Source: Sebastes aleutianus
Lineage: Eukaryota; Chordata; Actinopteri; Perciformes; Sebastidae
DNA: 64,000 nt
Direction of reading: 5' to 3'
NCBI GenBank assembly: GCA_916700875.1
Contig: CAKAKS010000062.1
Span: 18,838,626-18,902,625, forward strand
Part shown: one piece after another, positions 23,027-36,085 of the stretch
How positions within the stretch are numbered: position 1 is the stretch's first letter
Layout: each line of letters opens with the position of its first letter
The notes under the pieces: generated by a model
Seen by the model: only the letters and a program-made list of their open reading frames with translations
Databases searched by the model: none
What the model was told of the DNA's origin: nothing
Translations under genes and position numbers: made by a program

Positions 23027-24226
23027 TAGGGCTGTGTGTTGGAATCTGGCAATATGGTACGTAGGGCTGTCGCAATAACCGCAATATTGCAATACCGCGA
23101 TACCGCGCTATTGACAAGTCAATCGCAGGGGATGGCGAGCAACCGCCACAACCGCTATGTTCACGGTTTTTAATTTTTTTGAATTTTTTGCAATGGAAGC
23201 GCCACGGCAGCAGCGTGAAAAGGTATTCTGCGCTGAGCGCTGCACGTTTGGTGTTTTTTTTCTGGTCGCCGTGACTTAAAAAATATTCAACTTTGGGTAA
23301 AACGCTGCGCTGATCAGTATCTATTTTTTACCCAGCCGTCCAATCACTATGGAGGAGGGGCGGGAAAAATACCACAACGACCAACCGTCACACCCTACAT
23401 GTAGGCTACACGTGCTGAACAACAACAACAGAGGAGAAATGACTACACATAGACGGGAAGGTTCGTCCTCTCTCCCCAAGTGCTTCATCCTTTCCTTTAT
23501 CCAGAGCAAGCACTCTACCTTGTGCAGACATTTTTACTCCTGCGGATATTCCATATCATAGCAACCAGACGCAACCAAAGTACCTCAGTTGAAAAAATGC
23601 TGCGCATCGCTGTCCTTTTCTGTTCTGCATTTAACAATAAACAAGTATTCATTACTATCTTTGTTATTTAAATAGCAACAATATAGGCATAGCTTAACAA
23701 TACAGCTTATTTATATAGCACTAAAATCAGGATAAATAAGGTAATTTGCTAAAAAACTAATAATATTGCATATCGCGCTGTTGAGTCAATCATTATCACC
23801 AGAGGGGGAAATTCCTTCACCGCGACAGCCCTAAAGATATGTATCATGGTACAGGAGTTACGATTCAATATACTGCAACATATTGTGATACTGTAAGCAA
23901 GGTCATATATTATTATTTTTTCAATCAAATTGGAAAACTGTCATAGTATAAAGAACACACCACCATATGCATAAAATCTGAGTAAAAAACGTTGACTTTT
24001 TTTATGCAATCAGAACAGTGGGATATGCATTTGCATTCATCAGAGTCCCTGTAACATCCAACATCATAGCACTACTTTGAGAGGACACATATCTCTGTTA
24101 ATGACATTAAGTATTGACTGAGTTAATTTTTGCATGTAAACTATTAATTAAAATGTATAGTGTTTTTGAGAATCAATACAGTATCACAAAACATATTGCT
24201 ATACTCAATATTTCCTTACACCCCTA
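23027..24226. mobile_element. Outer hAT-like element K with perfect TSD
   Basis: Ends TAGGGCTGTGTGTTGG and, inverted, TAGGGGTGTAAGGAA. An exact 8-bp duplication CTGTTGTA flanks it (23,019-23,026 and 24,227-24,234). Another element (N) occupies 23,062-23,833. Without N it is about 430 bases and non-coding. Confidence 0.9.
23062..23833. mobile_element. Inner hAT-like element N nested in K
   Basis: Ends TAGGGCTGTCGCAATAACCG and, inverted, TAGGGCTGTCGCGGTGAAGG. These form a good TIR of hAT type. 772 bp. It contains a 70-codon plus frame at 23,349-23,561 with a true ATG but no known domain. No clear TSD is readable at its junctions. Confidence 0.8.
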
Positions 24227-24234
24227 CTGTTGTA

Positions 24235-26496
24235 TGTAGATGATCTGAGATGATGTGTGTTTTTAACCAGATTTTACATGCACAGAGGCACCAAAGATTA
24301 ACAACTGTATAAAAGGCAGGAATTGCTGGTGAACCAGCCGCGTACGTCAGCGTGGCCCCCGTCATGTTGTTTTAAGTAAGGAAGCATCCTAATAAACTCT
24401 TAAGCACTCAGAATGATTAGCTATTGCATAACCTGAAACGGCGCCAAAGGGTTAAAGCCCAGTTTTAATGTAGTTCAGGCATTACTGAGCTTCAGTATTG
24501 GGCTGTAGTCCAAAAGGACAATTTAAGAGAATTACTGAAGGCACATTAAGTTGTCAAGATAGCCATTCCATCAATGAAAGCCTAAAGAAACACTGTTGCT
24601 GAGGAGAAATGCATCCCACACATGTGAGCTTTGTTCATTTGCCGCATGCATATCCTAAATTACCTCTTTTCAGCTGAAGCAGCTGAATGTACTGTACGTA
24701 CATTCTTCTAAGGTAGACCACTATACTGCATGTGGCTGCATGCTGTGTGTTTCTGTTGCGTTTACAGTGAACTGTACACTGTGTGGGCTGATGCACAGAA
24801 ATTCATCACAAAACGATAACAGCGGCTTCTTCATTTGATTTGAGTACATTTATAAAGATTTAGTTTGGAAGAGGTGAGAAGAATGTGTTATTTTCATTTG
24901 GGTTACTACAGTGATATTGTTTTGCTTCTCAGCCATCATCATTATCTTTAACATCGCATGGAAAAGCAAAAAAACACGACAGAGAGCACTCAAAGACCTT
25001 TTGGCATATGGGTACATCTTTTGAAAATATTGTTTATCAATTATTTAAAGTGATGTTCACTTTGGCAGAAATATTTAAACAAACCATCTACTTTAGGCAA
25101 TTAAATGTCTCTCAGTCATCATCATTTTTAGAGTAAAACTACACATTTTAATGACTAAACAGATTAGTTTTCAAGGCTCCGCCGGTTACTGTGTGTCATC
25201 ATTTATATTCAGAAATATATTTTTTGGCTTGTACATATTCAAAGAAATAACTTAAGTGCTCACGGTATACATTATACAGTACAGTATGTCTATAATTTCA
25301 ATTAGGTGATTTAAATAGTTTATGGTCTGGCTGGCTGATTTCATGCTTTATATTTTTATCATCCGGATTTTCAGACAACTGCATTAACACAATGTCCTGA
25401 GTCCAGTAATACTCAGTTAGAGGGTAGAAACTGCATAATCTTGTTTTTGGCTTATTACCAGCATTGTTTCACACTAGCAGAAAATACACCAATGACTTTA
25501 ATGTACACAGAGTCTGTCTGTGTTTGCAGTCCGCAGTCTCTCCCACTGTGTAACACAAACTCATAAAAACAATGTGTACTTACAGTGCACAAGGAAAGGT
25601 GATCCATCATTGCAAAAGAAGCAGAAAATGAACATATTAAATATTACTATTTCACCTACAGTATGTTACTGTAGATGCACAGTCTTTGTTACTGATATCT
25701 CAAATATCGGAGTTTCACAAATAAATGCAATGAACCTTGATGATAAGTAACACTGTCTGACATAACGGTGCTTCTTCTCTCACCATTCAGAATTATTTCA
25801 AAAATTGGAACAGACTCGGATGTTACGACTTCCAAAAATACACAAAACATGAGATTGTTGGCACTGTCAAGACCTCATTTGTGCCAAACTTTCAATTATT
25901 GGTTTAACACCATCATAGCATCTAACTCCATATTTAAGTTAGATTACTGTTGTTGGCGGGGTACCCAGGCGGAGGTCAGGTGAAGAGATGCATCTGATAT
26001 CCATTTTATGGAGTTTCTTTGGCAGCTGATGTACAGTTACTAATTTAAAGTTACAGTGTGATCAGACCCTTCCGGAGGATCTACGGCCCTGTGGTCCCTG
26101 TGGATCGTCCTCAGTGCTCAGACAGGAATTAGCTAATAGCTTATGAATCTCTGCATTATATTGTTCAATATGTAGCGTTTGAGACTAAAATCCAAAGAAT
26201 AGCAGACTAACAAATGTATTGCAATTTACAGGTTGTATTTGAATGGTGTTAGTATAATCATCTACAGTATTTAAAGGAGAACTGCATTTACAGATTTGGG
26301 GTGAACATATGAAAAAAGTTGGATAACGTCTTTTATGTCTCCGGAGGGAGAAATCTGCTAAATGATCTCTCCTTGAGGCTATAGCAGCTCAAGGCTACAT
26401 TAGCTGCTACTAGCATACAAAAAACTAAACATCTGATCAAACTGTCGGCGATCAGGTTGCATTGTGGGTAATATATAGGCACCAGGTTTTGACCAG
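24235..26496. other. No gene recognised
   Basis: Unique sequence. No repeat pairs within the window. A 79-base acceptor-donor bracket at 24,933-25,011 was considered and set aside. Confidence 0.4.
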
Positions 26497-26499
26497 GCG

Positions 26500-27060
26500 G
26501 CAACCTCCAGGTCTGAAAGGTGAAGCCAATGTGGAAGTGCCTTAAACTTGCATTCTTTCTAATAGCCAGCAGGGGGCGACTCCTCTGGTTGCAAAAAGAA
26601 GTCTGATTGTATAGAAGTCTATGAGAAAATGACCCTACTTCTCACTTGATTTATTACCTCAGTAAACATTGTAAATATGAGTTTATGGTCTCAATCGCTA
26701 GTTTCAAGTCTTCTTCAATACAGCATGAAGTTCATTTAGTAAATTATGGTCCCATTTAGAGTCAAATAGACCATAAAGCAGGGTATGCTTTAGGGTGTGG
26801 CTACCTTGTGATTGACAGGTCGCTACTATGGCGTAGTCCGGTCAGGGAGTTGTCTGTGTTTTCGTCTTACAAATTTAACCCTTTCACAGTGTTGATGAAA
26901 GTTAATTGTAACATTTTTGGTTACCTCAAAATGTCTTTTTTAGCCTTTGTTTGTAGCTCCACCCTCTCGTGTCACTTCTGGTTGCAAAAAATCAATACCA
27001 AAAACCAACATGACGAGGGCCAAACACCAAGATCACAGTGACTATGTCCACTTCGCAATA
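26500..27060 (+). repeat. Family L dispersed repeat, copy 1 (empty site)
   Basis: About 560 bases are nearly identical to 59,150-60,260 once the insertion there is removed. Shared blocks include ATAGCCAGCAGGGGGC, AGACCATAAAGCAGGGTATG and CTCTCGTGTCACTTCTGG. Class unknown; no inverted ends seen. It keeps CGGTCAGGGAGTTGTC where copy 2 carries an E element. Confidence 0.85.
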
Positions 27061-29080
27061 CAGGTTATGGTTTTGAGAAGGAAGAGGAATGTGTGGAATA
27101 AAATTGATGATATCTCTGATTCTACTGCATCAATTTTCTAAAACTCTCCATTACAAGTTTGACACTGCATTGCTAAATAGGTAGCCTAATCTTTTAAGTT
27201 TTATAAATATCCAAACATATGTGACATGTTCTCTTGAAGGCCTGTGTGAAAAGGGTCTTCTTTTGTCTGCTCGCTTGCAACCTTCCACTAAAATGTTTCT
27301 CATTTCCTGACAAAGATCGACACAGCCAGGTCACAGCTATACAGAAAGCCAGATATTAGGAAAAAGGTGGCCTTCACTCTTCTCAATACACGAGTCACTG
27401 TACCCGACCTCAAGATTATGTAACTGCTACAAAAGGTGATGCTGTCAGATTGGCCAGAACAGCTGAGCCATTCCTCACTTTTCTTTCAGGTCCATTGTTA
27501 CATGTAGACTGAATTTTTGGACTCGGTTGAAAGCGATAAGTGGGAGTGCTGCGTTCGCTTGCATTTAGTATTTTCTTTGTTCTTCACTGGGGAAGCCCAG
27601 ACTCACCTCGTTCGCTTTCTGAAATTCTGGCCTGAGTTGATGGACACTGACTGAGCATAAATATTCAAGCTCTGTGGCACCATCTGTGCTGCCCCATTAG
27701 AAACAGCATTATCATTTCACAAAACAACAGCTTTCATGCCACACCTACTTGTGGTAGAACCATAATATTGTTTGTTCAGCTTCAACGACGCAATGACATT
27801 TTTAAAAGTGCACCGTTATTCAAACACTCAAAATTTTAAAGAGGGCGATTTACATAATGCAGAAAGGTAGAGCAGAGATTTACAAAGGTTCAGTCTTGCA
27901 TTTAATATGAGTAGATATTATTATTCTACAAATGATCAGTGACATGGAGACTCAACAGATGAAATATAAACATCATCAAATGTTAAGTAATGTCAGCTAA
28001 GATACAAGGATTTAATTTCCTTTCTGTTTTCATTTCAAACAGATCTTTGCCTTCTGTGTGAATATGCAAAGGGTATTTGTACATGTGCCTTATTCATTAT
28101 TGAATATTTCTAATGTGGTATAGTGTGCTTACTAAAGCTTAGTTCTTTTGACTGCCACTGAATATAATCATCAGTAGAAAAACGGCATATAAGTGTTTTT
28201 TAATTAAAGTCTCTTGCTTAGAAATGCCTAAGGCAGCCTCTAATCTCAAAGCAGCATGTTGTTGAGAAGAGGGATATATTATTTTCAGGTCAAAATTAAA
28301 TCCTCTGGTTCCTATCAGAATCAAAGACCTGCAAAATGGGTGCAGCTTCCTCGTGTTTTCAATGTGTTTTTTTTTCTTAGATGTAAGAAGAAAATTTTGT
28401 CTGAAGTTGTCTGCTCACTGCAGTACTCAGCGGAGGAAGTCTTTTTATGTTAACTCTTATCTACCTGCTTTTGGAGAGTAAAAACTTAACTGTCCTCTGG
28501 TAGAAAATATAACGCAGGAGAAGAGTGCGTGAGAGATTCCTTCATGTAACGCTTAGTGAAAAATGTAGTGTGGCAATTTCCACATTTAAATTGAATTAAA
28601 TATTTAGCTAAGCAAACCCTTAATTTAGGATTTAGTTAAATATTTATTACTTCAAATATAGAGGATTTAGTTAAATATTAATGTAGGAAAACTTAACATT
28701 TAACATTTAGTGAAATATTTAGTTTGGGATCAACTTCTGAAATGTCAATTTTTTTTTAAATATATCCCACTATTTATTTTTTAAGTTCTTTCTTTTTAAG
28801 TGTAACTTCTTAGCTGCAAAACAAACATAAATGTGGGGGCAATCCCAGTGAAACCTCCTATAGAACCCAAGTACTTGCTGCAAACTCTGTAGACTGAAAA
28901 CTAATACTGGAGACAGAATTAACAGACTATTATCATGTCATTAAGAGTTATCAGTGGTTATAAGCCTCATAGATGTGGGTCAGTAGGGGCCACTAGTAGG
29001 TTTTATCATCCATTCACATGGTCGATCACCGAAAGAAGGAATAAAAGAAGATGACAGTGACCTCTAGGGACCGTAGTAAT
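27061..29080. other. No gene recognised
   Basis: AT-rich. Around 28,590-28,740 the motif GGATTTAGTTAAATATT recurs with variants, a decayed local duplication. Otherwise nothing is seen. Confidence 0.4.
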
Positions 29081-29132
29081 TATGATAGGAGCGAAAGCGG
29101 ATGTCAGGCGCTGTAGTATAGATTGGAGGTTG

Positions 29133-29335
29133 GGGGTGATGGATGAGACACAAAACCCAGGGCTCTCACCCAGGAGACTGGTGTTTGCATCATGTGTGAA
29201 ACCAACAACATGTAGTTGTCTTTGTGTTCACAACCTTAAGTTTCACTTTTACTTGTCAAACTGTTATTTTAAGCAAAAACACCACCTTTTTCCTTAAATT
29301 TAAATAAGTGGTTTTGTTGCCTAAACCCAAAGAAA
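29133..29335. mobile_element. E-related fragment
   Basis: ACCCAGGAGACTGGTG and GTTTTGTTGCCTAAACCC match the order of blocks in E copy 3 (59.72-59.88 kb). The ends are not recognisable, so this is an internal remnant. Confidence 0.45.
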
Positions 29336-29649
29336 CTGTTTTGTTTGTGTTGAAAACTCAATGTGCTAGAATGCGTTGCTTTTAAGTTTCGCTTTCACTT
29401 TTACAAAGTAGTAGGTGTAGCCGGCCCCCTACTGACCTAAATCTGGGGCTTATAACAACTGACAATGGCCATTTAATTTGCTGATAACAATCAAATCGGG
29501 TGCAGCTAAGAAGCAAAATTAGAGACTCGACATGGACATGCCCCACAAAAAACAGCATTAGTAGCTGTTTCTGCAACAAAAGGCTCAAATGGCCAGGTGA
29601 ACGGGAAAATGCACGGAAAATGCCTCTCTTCATAAAGCTTCAAAAGAAG

Positions 29650-29990
29650 GTGGAATGTGACCTTTAAAAGATGGGTTTTAAATTAAGTAAGTAAGGTTGT
29701 GGCCCTGCAGGTCTTGGAGCATCATTCAAAAGCTTGGAGTCTACAACCTTAAAAGCTCGGAGACCAAACTGGAGCAGAGTTTATCCGCAAGGAGGAGAGT
29801 GTGGGAGGAGTGATGTGTGCAGGGTTGGATGAGGTCAGTGAATCATGGAAGTCCAAGACCATGGAGGGATTTGAACATGACCTGGAAAATCTTGTTCTAT
29901 ATGCCGTATTGAACCGGGAGTCAGTATCGGTGTTACAGAGTGTGGGCGATTGGTTCACAGGGTCAGAGTATACAGATGGACGTTTTTCGG
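29650..29990 (+). repeat. Decayed dispersed teleost repeat
   Basis: The phrase order (rising TTTTAAATT, GCATCATTCAAAAGCTTGGAG, GGATTTGAACATG, GGGAGTCAGTATCGGTG, GGTTCACAGG) recalls a common fish dispersed repeat. This relies on recall, since no second copy is in the window. The short open frames lack coding signs. Confidence 0.35.
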
Positions 29991-30815
29991 TGTACTGCTA
30001 CCTGAGCAGATACTTATAAAAGAACAAGGTCTAGGGTTATATCCTTTAAGTGTAAGCTGGCAACATTCACGTGTGACGCAAAAGGATGAAGCGCCAGACC
30101 ACTTCAGATCCGGATTATCTATCACATGCAGGATATGAAAAAAAAGTCAAGCCCCGGTTTGTCAACAGACCAATTGATCCACAATAAATCAAGCAACTAT
30201 GAGCCAATTCTGAGCAACTACTAGCAGAGAGACCTTCGTTATTTTGAAGGCTATTCACAATTTTGAAACCACAAGAGAAGAATGAAAGGCTTTTTTCTCT
30301 TACAAGTCACAAAACGCCACACAACCTTTGATGATAGAGGTATTTCAGTGCATGTCCCCTAATTCAGTATGTTGGCTTTTCGGCTCTTTACCTGCTGCAA
30401 AGCTTGTGGTATTTTTCTCCCATAATTGCACAAAGTGACATCATTAATGTCACTAATTAGACGTTAGACAGACAAATATTTGGGCAAGACTCTGGTAGCT
30501 ACAAGGCAATCTAATTTAACAACTGCAGTGGCCATGGACACATGTAATGCGATTAACAACCAATAGAGATAAGGAGAGGAAAGACAATTCTAGTTAGATC
30601 AGAAGCACACCTTTTATAATGTGCTCATTGCTTCCTATTGCAGATGGAATGACGTATCAACAACATGATGGGCAGGAGGAACAATTTCACAATATGATAT
30701 TATGGCACAGTAACAATTTACTGTTACCAAAAATGTAAATTTAATCAACATCAAATGCTAAAATGGTTCTCGTTTTACCTATAATAGTGAATGTTCAGTG
30801 CCAATATCCTGAGAA
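29991..30815. other. No gene recognised
   Basis: Unique sequence, no repeats seen. Confidence 0.45.
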
Positions 30816-31141
30816 TTAAAGGAGTAGTTTGGCATTTTTGTAAATGCAATTTATTCTCTGGTTGCCTGGCAACCTCACAGCAATGACAGGACTCCAGAAA
30901 GTGACTGCGTCCGGCCAAGAAGTAGTCTGGCACATAATCCTTATAATAAAATTGTGCCGTTTTTTACACTTCAGTTTTTCACCGTTCGACAGGGCCAGGC
31001 AAACTGTTTCCCCATGTATCCAGTCTTTATGCTAAGCTAGTTAAGCTATCTGCTGGCTGTAGCTTCACATTCACTGTAATGAAACTAACTCTCTGTAAGA
31101 AAGCAAATAAGCATATTCCCCAAATTTCCTATTTCCTTTAA
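30816..31141. mobile_element. Family O TTAA element (326 bp)
   Basis: TTAAAGGAGTAGTTTGGC at the left. The right end, inverted, reads TTAAAGGAAATAGGAAATTT. TTAA is at 30,816-30,819 and 31,138-31,141. Contains ATGCTAAGCTAGTTAAGC and GGCTGTAGCTTCACATT, familiar from a widespread fish MITE. The right TTAA is also the left TTAA of the F element that follows. Confidence 0.8.
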
Positions 31142-31582
31142 AGGACCAGCGTGTAGGATTTCGGGGATCTATTAGCAGTGAAGGAGTATTATATTCATAA
31201 CTATGTTTCCATTAGTGTATAATTACCTGTAACTAAGAATTGTTGTGTGTTCGTTAGCTTAGAATGAGCTCTTTATATCTATATCGGGAGCACGTCCTGT
31301 TCACGGGTCATGTCTAGGAGGGAGCCCTCAAATTTTTAAATCTGATCTGAGGTCTGCAAAAACTTGCAAAAACTCTTGCGAAAGTCGCTGCCCAATGACT
31401 TCTCCTAACCTTAACTATTCCAGGTCAATGCCTAAACTTAACTATTCGAGTGCAAACGGTGAAAAACCGTGGTACCACCAGCTGCCATCTGACTTCTGTT
31501 GCTCCTAAAGGGGTATTCAGTTGGTTGCAATCTGCAACCACACCACTAGATGTCACCAAATCCTACACACTGTACCTTTAAC
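31138..31582 (-). mobile_element. Family F TTAA element, copy 2
   Basis: TTAAAGGACCAGCGTGTAGG on the left and CACACTGTACCTTTAA on the right, opposite in orientation to copy 1. Contains TTCGTTAGCTTAGAATGAGC and ACCACACCACTAGATGTC as in copy 4. An internal deletion relative to copy 4 removes the central GC-rich part. Confidence 0.88.
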
Positions 31583-33539
31583 ACCTAACTTTGTAGCACA
31601 GTGCCAGTTTTAGACACTTGTGTAGCTTATTGATAGAGTTTTCCAGTCATACACAGACTGTATAGTTAAGTCTCATGGCTCTAAATTTCTCCCATGTAAA
31701 ACCTTAAATAAGTACTTCCACTTAACCTTGGACAGATGTGCACTACTCCTCAGCACTACAACAGAAGACAGCCAAAGTTAACAAGCAGATAGTAAAGAAA
31801 TGTGAGTAACAAACTAAAGATGTCTTTCTGTATATTGTTTTTCTGTCTCATAGGAGTGAGAAATCGCTAAATGCATCTTTAGGATATGAGGATGAAGCAG
31901 CTGCGAATGTGACAAAGCACATCAAGAACCAGATGCTGAATAACACGTGCATCAAAAAACAATATTAAATACACTCAAATTCCACAGGACTACAGGACGT
32001 TCTCTTACCATCATAAATAGTTAAAACTGTTGTTTACAAAAGCAGAATTGATACAGTGGCTATTGTTATCTTTTTAACTAACATCCCAGTATCCCAGCTC
32101 AGCTTCAAAAAGGTCACAGTCTTCCCAAGGAGGTCGAGGACTAACAAAAGGACTCCACTGCATGTTTGTTTTTGCAATTTTTTTTCCTGACTGAACATCT
32201 GATTAGTTATCTACACAATGAAAAGCTCAGTTTGACACATATGCTTATCTCTCTGTAATGCAGGGTGAATGTTAATTTAGCAAAGTTTATCACAATGAGG
32301 AATTTAAATGACAACAATATGTTGTGGCAGATAAAATGATAATTCCAAATGCCTTCCTATTCAGTACACCGCTCACCCTCATGACCTCCCCCAAAGAGTG
32401 AAAATGTCCTCTGAATATTAAATTAGCAATATGAAGATCCTTATTGCAGAAAGGTCACAAGGTCTCAGTTTTCATTTAGCCTTTTGAGACTGTCACTGAC
32501 AACCATGTTGTTATTAGCAAACTAACTTTCAAAGGTTTAGTAGCAGTTCAGTGCAGAAGCCTTGACATGCATTTGATGACATTAAACTTTCGGGTGTCAT
32601 TTTAAGTATTCATTGAAATGTATGATCTAATTTGAGTGGAATGAAAATGCCATCTGTGCAACAAAACTTTCATGATTTATTGATTTAAAAAAACTGGATA
32701 AAACGCAAACCTGAGCCTTTGAAGAGCGCAGTCACATCCCATATTTTTCACTCCATCTGCCATGATGATTTGCCAGCTTTTATATACTGACTTGTTTTTT
32801 CTGCATATGTGTTGTTTTGTATTTCCAAACTTTTGCCAAACGAATATCTTTCTGTGGCAAAGAGTGGACAAGGAAGCCTGTCTGTCGAGAGCCAATTTTC
32901 TTTCTGAACTCGTACAAAAAAAAAGAAAAGACGTCACTGCCAGCAGCAAATTTCACTAATAATGTAAATTCAGCGCCTAATTGGCAGCACACCAGCTGTT
33001 TCTCATCAAAATAATGAGTCTGTTTTTCTTTTATGAGAATATTATCTATCTTCTTTAGACACTGAAAGCTCAGCTGCAGTTTTTGTGTCTTTCCATAGAA
33101 GCAGTGTGTCCTGACTACACTGCTACAGCCTGAGGTTTCCAGATAGAGATCCAGTCTGAACCTGCCGAACGCTGCCAGCAGCCAGAAAAGACAGAGGGAG
33201 GCTTTAACCACCAACAGGCAGCTCAAGACTGACTACCTTTGTTGAATTAAGACAAAACAGACCCCTTCATAAGTCTTCCACCTTGTCTTCATCCTCCTTA
33301 ATGGCTCACTGCACAGTTTGATTGTATGCAGATGAGGAAACCTGATGAACTCAGTTTTTGTGCACATGCATGACCGCAGGGTCTTAGATCTGCCACTTGA
33401 GTGAGACTTATTAATGATTCCCGGGACTCCAGCTCTTACATATGCACGGAGCAATATAAAAAAGGTTAATATGCATTGTATTTTCTCAGGCAAACGTGGT
33501 CAGCTTGCAATTCTCGCTGAGTATTAAATAAAAGACCCT
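31583..33539. other. No gene recognised
   Basis: A 148-codon minus frame at 32,780-33,226 begins at TTG, has TAG just upstream and no motif, so it is not called. Confidence 0.4.
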
Positions 33540-33790
33540 TCTGGCATTGTGCTTTTGAGATCGAATGATAGCCACTCAGTAGCATTAATGAATTGCTGAT
33601 GGCTGATTTAATGAGATTGCTTCTACTCGTGCTCTATTTGAAAGTATAGATATCCAGGTTCTAATTAAGCCCTTGTTTGATTTTAATGAGCAAACATTAA
33701 AAAAAGTGTCACGGATCAATATCTGCTTGGTACTCATTAGAGGTTGATATTTTCTTCAGGTGTTACATGAAAATGTCAAGAGCTCCATCA
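33540..33790. promoter_or_regulatory. Candidate conserved non-coding stretch
   Basis: Dense in TAAT/ATTA and TTAATGAG-like sites with low CpG and no repeat similarity: enhancer-like composition. No conservation data are available here, so this is inference. Confidence 0.22.
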
Positions 33791-34349
33791 ACAGAAACCG
33801 AGCACATACATCTTCAGAGCTGAAATTAGATTAACAACTAAAAGTCTACAGTCACACTAATATCCTCACAATGACAATGCTAACATGCTGATTTGTAGTA
33901 GATATAATGTTTACCATGTTCACCATCTTTGTTTAGGATGCTAACAACTACTAATTAGCACTGAACACAAAGTACAGCTGAGGCTACGTGAATGGAGTTT
34001 TGCAGGTATTTGCTCATAAACCAAAGTATCGTAAATATAAACATTTTGAAGGCGCTAAATGAAAAGTCAGGAGACAACTAAAGTTATTGCAATTCATCCC
34101 GAGGGGCAGAAGAATGTGTGTACCACATTCAATGGCAATCCATCCAACAGTCCTTGAGATGCTTCATCCTCAAATGTCAACCTCATGGTGGGGAAAGGGA
34201 AACGAGAGATCACCAAAGTCAATATGATTCATCCTCCATGGACATTGAATGTCTGTACAAAATTTCATGGCATAGTCTGGACCAAGGCGGCAGACTGACG
34301 ACCAACGGACAGACAGGAAATTGCTACCCATAAAGTCATGCCTCTAGTG
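33791..34349. other. No gene recognised
   Basis: Unique sequence, no repeats or convincing frames. Confidence 0.45.
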
Positions 34350-34480
34350 CAGGGGTTCTCAAAGTTTTGATGGCTGAGTGCCAATCTAGGGAGCCAGCAT
34401 ACGATTGAGGGCCGTTTAACATTATATTTCCTTAAGCACCAAATTCACCAGTTGAGTAGGCGACGACGTTGGAAACGTAA
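34350..34480 (+). mobile_element. hAT-like end fragment
   Basis: CAGGGGTTCTCAAAGTTTTG followed by a GGCCG-type run is a classic hAT terminus. No matching right end is found, so only the left end remains. Confidence 0.55.
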
Positions 34481-34699
34481 TTTCCACTCTGCTTTCATTT
34501 TTTTCTTCAACAAAGCAGGCAGATATTTTAGCGGGTAGCGAGCCGCGGTGAAATGTTGCGATCGTCATTTCCGGTCAGTGCGCCGCAGAGTATTCGATTT
34601 GAAATGTATGCACTACTCAAGTAAGTACAGAGTGCACACAATGCACTACATTGAAGTGTACTTCAAGAAGTACGTGGATTTGTACACACTCGTTGAGCT

Positions 34700-34775
34700 T
34701 CACAACCGCTCTTCAGAAACCTATGGGTGACGTCACAGAGACTACATCCATATTCTATACAGTCCATGGTTTGCA
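34700..34775 (+). repeat. Family L right-end fragment
   Basis: CCTATGGGTGACGTCACAGA and TATACAGTCCATGG match the right end of L copy 2 (60.2 kb). The rest of L is missing. Confidence 0.55.
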
Positions 34776-35782
34776 TATAAGGCAGATCACTTTATTTGTC
34801 CCCCGAGGTCCAACCGTTTGTCCTGAAACTTCCTTTTCTCCTCAACCATGCTGTGTTTGTTTCCTTGCTGGCTTTTTCATTTCACTTCCACATTAAACTG
34901 TCGAGTCCACCGAAATCGGTAACTTTAACTAACAGCACTAACATTGATGACAGAACGTTATTCCTGCGAGACTCGTGAGGTGCCACTTCAGTAGTTGTCA
35001 TGCAACCAGTAGCTTTCTACACGTTGTCATTCCTAACCTGACAGATGCTTGTTTAAGGGGGCAAAGGTTAATGCAGTAGCCGAGTAGTATATTAAATGTA
35101 GGCTATTGAAAGTGAAGGTCTTGAAATGAATGAATGATTCAAATATAATGCATTTCATGTCATGTTCAGGGGTCGCACAAAATGTTTCTGAGGGCTGCCG
35201 TTGCTATGCTCTAATGTGGCTACAAATAATCTGTTTTTATCTAAGGAAAGGTTTGGCATAAACTCTGGCACTGCCTCAAATGTTCTGGATTTAGAAATGT
35301 AACACATGTAAAACACTTTTGACACTTGCAGTGTGGCGCACCAGCATGTAAACTTTACTGTCATCCCCAGTGAGATTTCATGTAAGATTAGATACATTTC
35401 AAGAATCCATTAGGAGCACTCATGGGTAATTTTCTTCCACAGAACGAGAAATATTGCAAAGTGATTGACCGGTTTGCATGCAATGATGTAGGTTGAAATA
35501 CGCACCACAGAAGGTTCACAGCCTGTAATGTGATTAATTGTCACAGCATATGTTGCCTCTATTCGGTTTCTAAATAGAGCCATTTACACATCCTGCACAT
35601 GTGAATCACAGACATCTTTTATTTGTTTTGCATGAATATTTGATGTCTGGGCATGTACGTCACTGCCTCTCCTACAATTACACTCATCTTTCCAATCACT
35701 GATGTTAGTTACTCAAGAGATTAATGAAACAGATTATTACCCAGTGAACATGCTCATGCATAACGCTTACATATATTGTTGC
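34776..35782. promoter_or_regulatory. Unassigned; enhancer-like part at about 35,440-35,770
   Basis: From about 35,440 the sequence has octamer-like TTTGCATG and TTTTGCATGAATATT, GATTAATTG and GAGATTAATG sites and no repeat relation. This is compatible with a conserved enhancer, but inference only. 34,776-35,440 holds nothing recognisable. Confidence 0.22.
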
Positions 35783-36085
35783 TTAAAGGTGCAGTGTGTA
35801 GGATTTGGCGGCATCTAGCGGTGAGGTTGCAGAAACTTCTCTCGTGTACCAAGCAGAAGAACTGTGGTGGCCGTCGCGAAAACACGAATGGCCCTCTCTA
35901 GAGCCAGTGATTGGTTTGACCATTCTGGGCTACTGTAGAAACATGAAGAGGACCTGCTCCCTATGTAGTTATAAACGGCTCATTCTAATCAAACAAAAAC
36001 ACAACAATTCTTATTTTCAGATGATTATACACTAAAGAAACCACATATTGCACTGGAGCATATTCTACATATTGTGGCTAGAAGT
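35783..36085 (+). mobile_element. Family F TTAA element, copy 3
   Basis: Starts TTAAAGGTGCAGTGTGTAGG, then GGCATCTAGCGGTG. Shares GAGCCAGTGATTGGTTTG and GGGCTACTGTAGAAACATG with copy 1. The right terminus is lost at about 36,085. It lacks the central inverted part seen in copy 4. Confidence 0.88.

Noticed and set aside
24933..25011. 79-base candidate exon between an acceptor and a GT donor
   Set aside because: Reads as a hydrophobic then basic stretch, but the donor is weak, no partner exon was found and no family is recognised.
32780..33226. 148-codon minus-strand frame with hydrophobic start
   Set aside because: It begins at TTG, not ATG, with a TAG three codons upstream. No domain is seen, and the hydrophobic stretch alone is not enough.
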